From positions 1-32,171 of the forward strand of contig JAPUEL010000001.1 in NCBI GenBank assembly GCA_027492545.1: a stretch of DNA of 32,171 bases. Reading direction: 5' to 3'. This DNA comes from Propionibacteriaceae bacterium (GTDB lineage Bacteria > Actinomycetota > Actinomycetes > Propionibacteriales > Propionibacteriaceae). Of the stretch, positions 31,423 to 32,171 are shown piece by piece. Every line of letters starts with the position of its first letter. Position 1 is the first letter of the stretch. Position numbers and translations under genes: made by a program. The notes beneath the pieces are model-generated. The model was not told where the DNA came from. It saw only the letters and a list, made by a program, of their open reading frames with translations, and ran no database searches.

Positions 31423-32134
31423 CATCGCCACATCCGACACGGCTCCGCCAGGTCCGCCTCGCCGATGGCCAGTGATTCTGGTCGGTGCCCTGCTGCTGGC
31501 CACCGCGGCCTTCTGGGCGGGAAGGGTTACCCTGACTCCGCCGCCCGGGTTACTTGAGACTGCGGACGAGGATCTAGTGGTCACGGTGACCGAGCGCACG
31601 ATCGGCCAAACCCTCGACTACGGTGCCCGAACATCCCGCGCATCCCGAACCATCGCCACCAACGCTCTGGCTGGGGTCGTCACGGCGGCGCCGGACCAGC
31701 CGGTGGCTGTCCGCGCCGTCGGCGACGTGCTCTACGAAGTGGGGGGCATTCCAGTGCGCATCGTCGAAGGAGAGGTACCCTTCCACCGCGATCTGTCCCT
31801 GGGCATGGCCGGCCGGGACGTGGAGCAGCTGGAGGGCGCGCTCGTCGCTCTGAAATACCTCGACGTGGCAGACTCCACCTTCGACGAGGCCACCGGCCGC
31901 GGCGTGTCCGAGTGGCAGCGCAACCTCGGCGTCGCCCCTACAGGGATGGTGGGCCTCGGGGAGCTGGTCGCCGCCGACTCACTGCCCGCCGGCGTTGTGG
32001 TCGACGCGCAACAGGTCTGGGCGGGGGCGGTGCTGGGCGGCGGCGAGGTGGCGGTCTCGATGACGACAGGCGACCCGCAGTTCATCCTGCCGTTGTCACC
32101 CGGACAGATGGGCCTGGTCTGGGCTGCGGGATGA
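31412..32134 (+). CDS. peptidoglycan-binding-domain membrane adaptor (copy 2)
   Basis: This 240-residue protein has a Pro-rich cytoplasmic start, one membrane helix (about 19-37), a beta-rich linker and a PG_binding_1 domain at about 128-187 (LGMAGRDVEQLEGALVALKYL then ATGRGVSEWQRNLGVAPTG). A short end reads FILPLSPGQMGL. It is the counterpart of the adaptor at 26323-27423 but lacks that protein's long C-terminal domain. The stop overlaps the next start as ATGA, so the short form is probably genuine and not a frameshift. Confidence 0.85.
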   Translation: MAPDIATSDTAPPGPPRRWPVILVGALLLATAAFWAGRVTLTPPPGLLETADEDLVVTVTERTIGQTLDYGARTSRASRTIATNALAGVVTAAPDQPVAVRAVGDVLYEVGGIPVRIVEGEVPFHRDLSLGMAGRDVEQLEGALVALKYLDVADSTFDEATGRGVSEWQRNLGVAPTGMVGLGELVAADSLPAGVVVDAQQVWAGAVLGGGEVAVSMTTGDPQFILPLSPGQMGLVWAAG

Positions 32135-32171
32135 AATCCGGACCGCTTGATATTCATGTTTCAGGCTGCCT
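32131..32171 (+). CDS. start of a gene cut by the window edge, probably ABC ATPase
   Basis: ATG overlapping the adaptor stop opens a frame to the edge: MKSGPLDIHVSGC. L-D-I-x-V-S-G resembles the first strand of ABC ATPases, and the matching operon has the ATPase gene here. Only 13 codons are visible. Confidence 0.5.
   Translation, partial: MKSGPLDIHVSGC

Noticed and set aside
32090..32171. Frameshift truncating the second PG-binding adaptor
   Set aside because: The stop overlaps a new ATG (ATGA) whose product starts like an ABC ATPase, exactly where the first operon has its ATPase. A genuine short protein is more likely.
1..32171. tRNA, rRNA, CRISPR array, insertion sequence or prophage
   Set aside because: No cloverleaf with a CCA-type end, no regularly spaced direct repeats, and no transposase, integrase or phage motifs were seen on either strand.

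Overview
The window is GC-rich (about 70 percent), gene-dense bacterial DNA from an actinobacterium. Glyoxylate-shunt genes next to a RamB/ScfR-type regulator, a CobC of the mycobacterial Rv2231c kind, many GTG starts and many apparently leaderless genes (TANNNT 6-8 nt before the start codon) fit the order Propionibacteriales. A Propionibacteriaceae member is my best guess, but that is inference, not a database result. I see no tRNA, rRNA, CRISPR array, transposase or phage gene.

Left part (1-11100), ordinary metabolism: class II fructose-bisphosphate aldolase, a two-helix membrane protein, a SpoU-type RNA methyltransferase, YceI and LemA, all on the minus strand. Next comes a RamB/ScfR-like regulator divergent from isocitrate lyase and malate synthase G, with a 9-bp inverted repeat between them. 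Orotate phosphoribosyltransferase is translationally coupled to a sortase-fold protein that has lost its catalytic His and Cys. A 234-bp inverted-repeat element follows.

Middle (11141-20800 plus 23254-24391), vitamin B12: cobT, cobK/cbiJ, then an eight-gene minus-strand operon cbiM-cbiN-cbiQ-cbiO-cbiT-cobO-cobB/cobC behind a cobalamin riboswitch. It couples cobalt uptake to corrin-ring synthesis through a chain of overlapping start and stop codons. CobB and CobC are one 832-codon reading frame, and an 88-bp palindromic element lies exactly in the linker. cobH runs divergently from the riboswitch. cbiD lies 3.4 kb further on, behind a 13-codon leaderless upstream ORF.

Right part (20827-32171), the unusual region: two paralogous histidine kinase/response regulator pairs, very small secreted or lipid-anchored peptides, cysteine-containing lipoproteins, and two parallel operons with the order peptide, four-Cys lipoprotein, peptidoglycan-binding-domain adaptor, ABC ATPase (then permease in the complete copy). 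Copies of an inverted repeat, GGTAC-N4-GTACC, lie upstream of both kinase genes, both peptide-ABC operons, the lone lipoprotein and the 41-residue peptide. Four copies are centred 60-63 bp before a predicted start, and two loci have a second copy exactly 21 bp away. The two response regulators have nearly identical recognition helices. I read this as one peptide-signalling, export or immunity regulon. It is the best candidate for an undescribed system in the window, but its function is inferred only from architecture.
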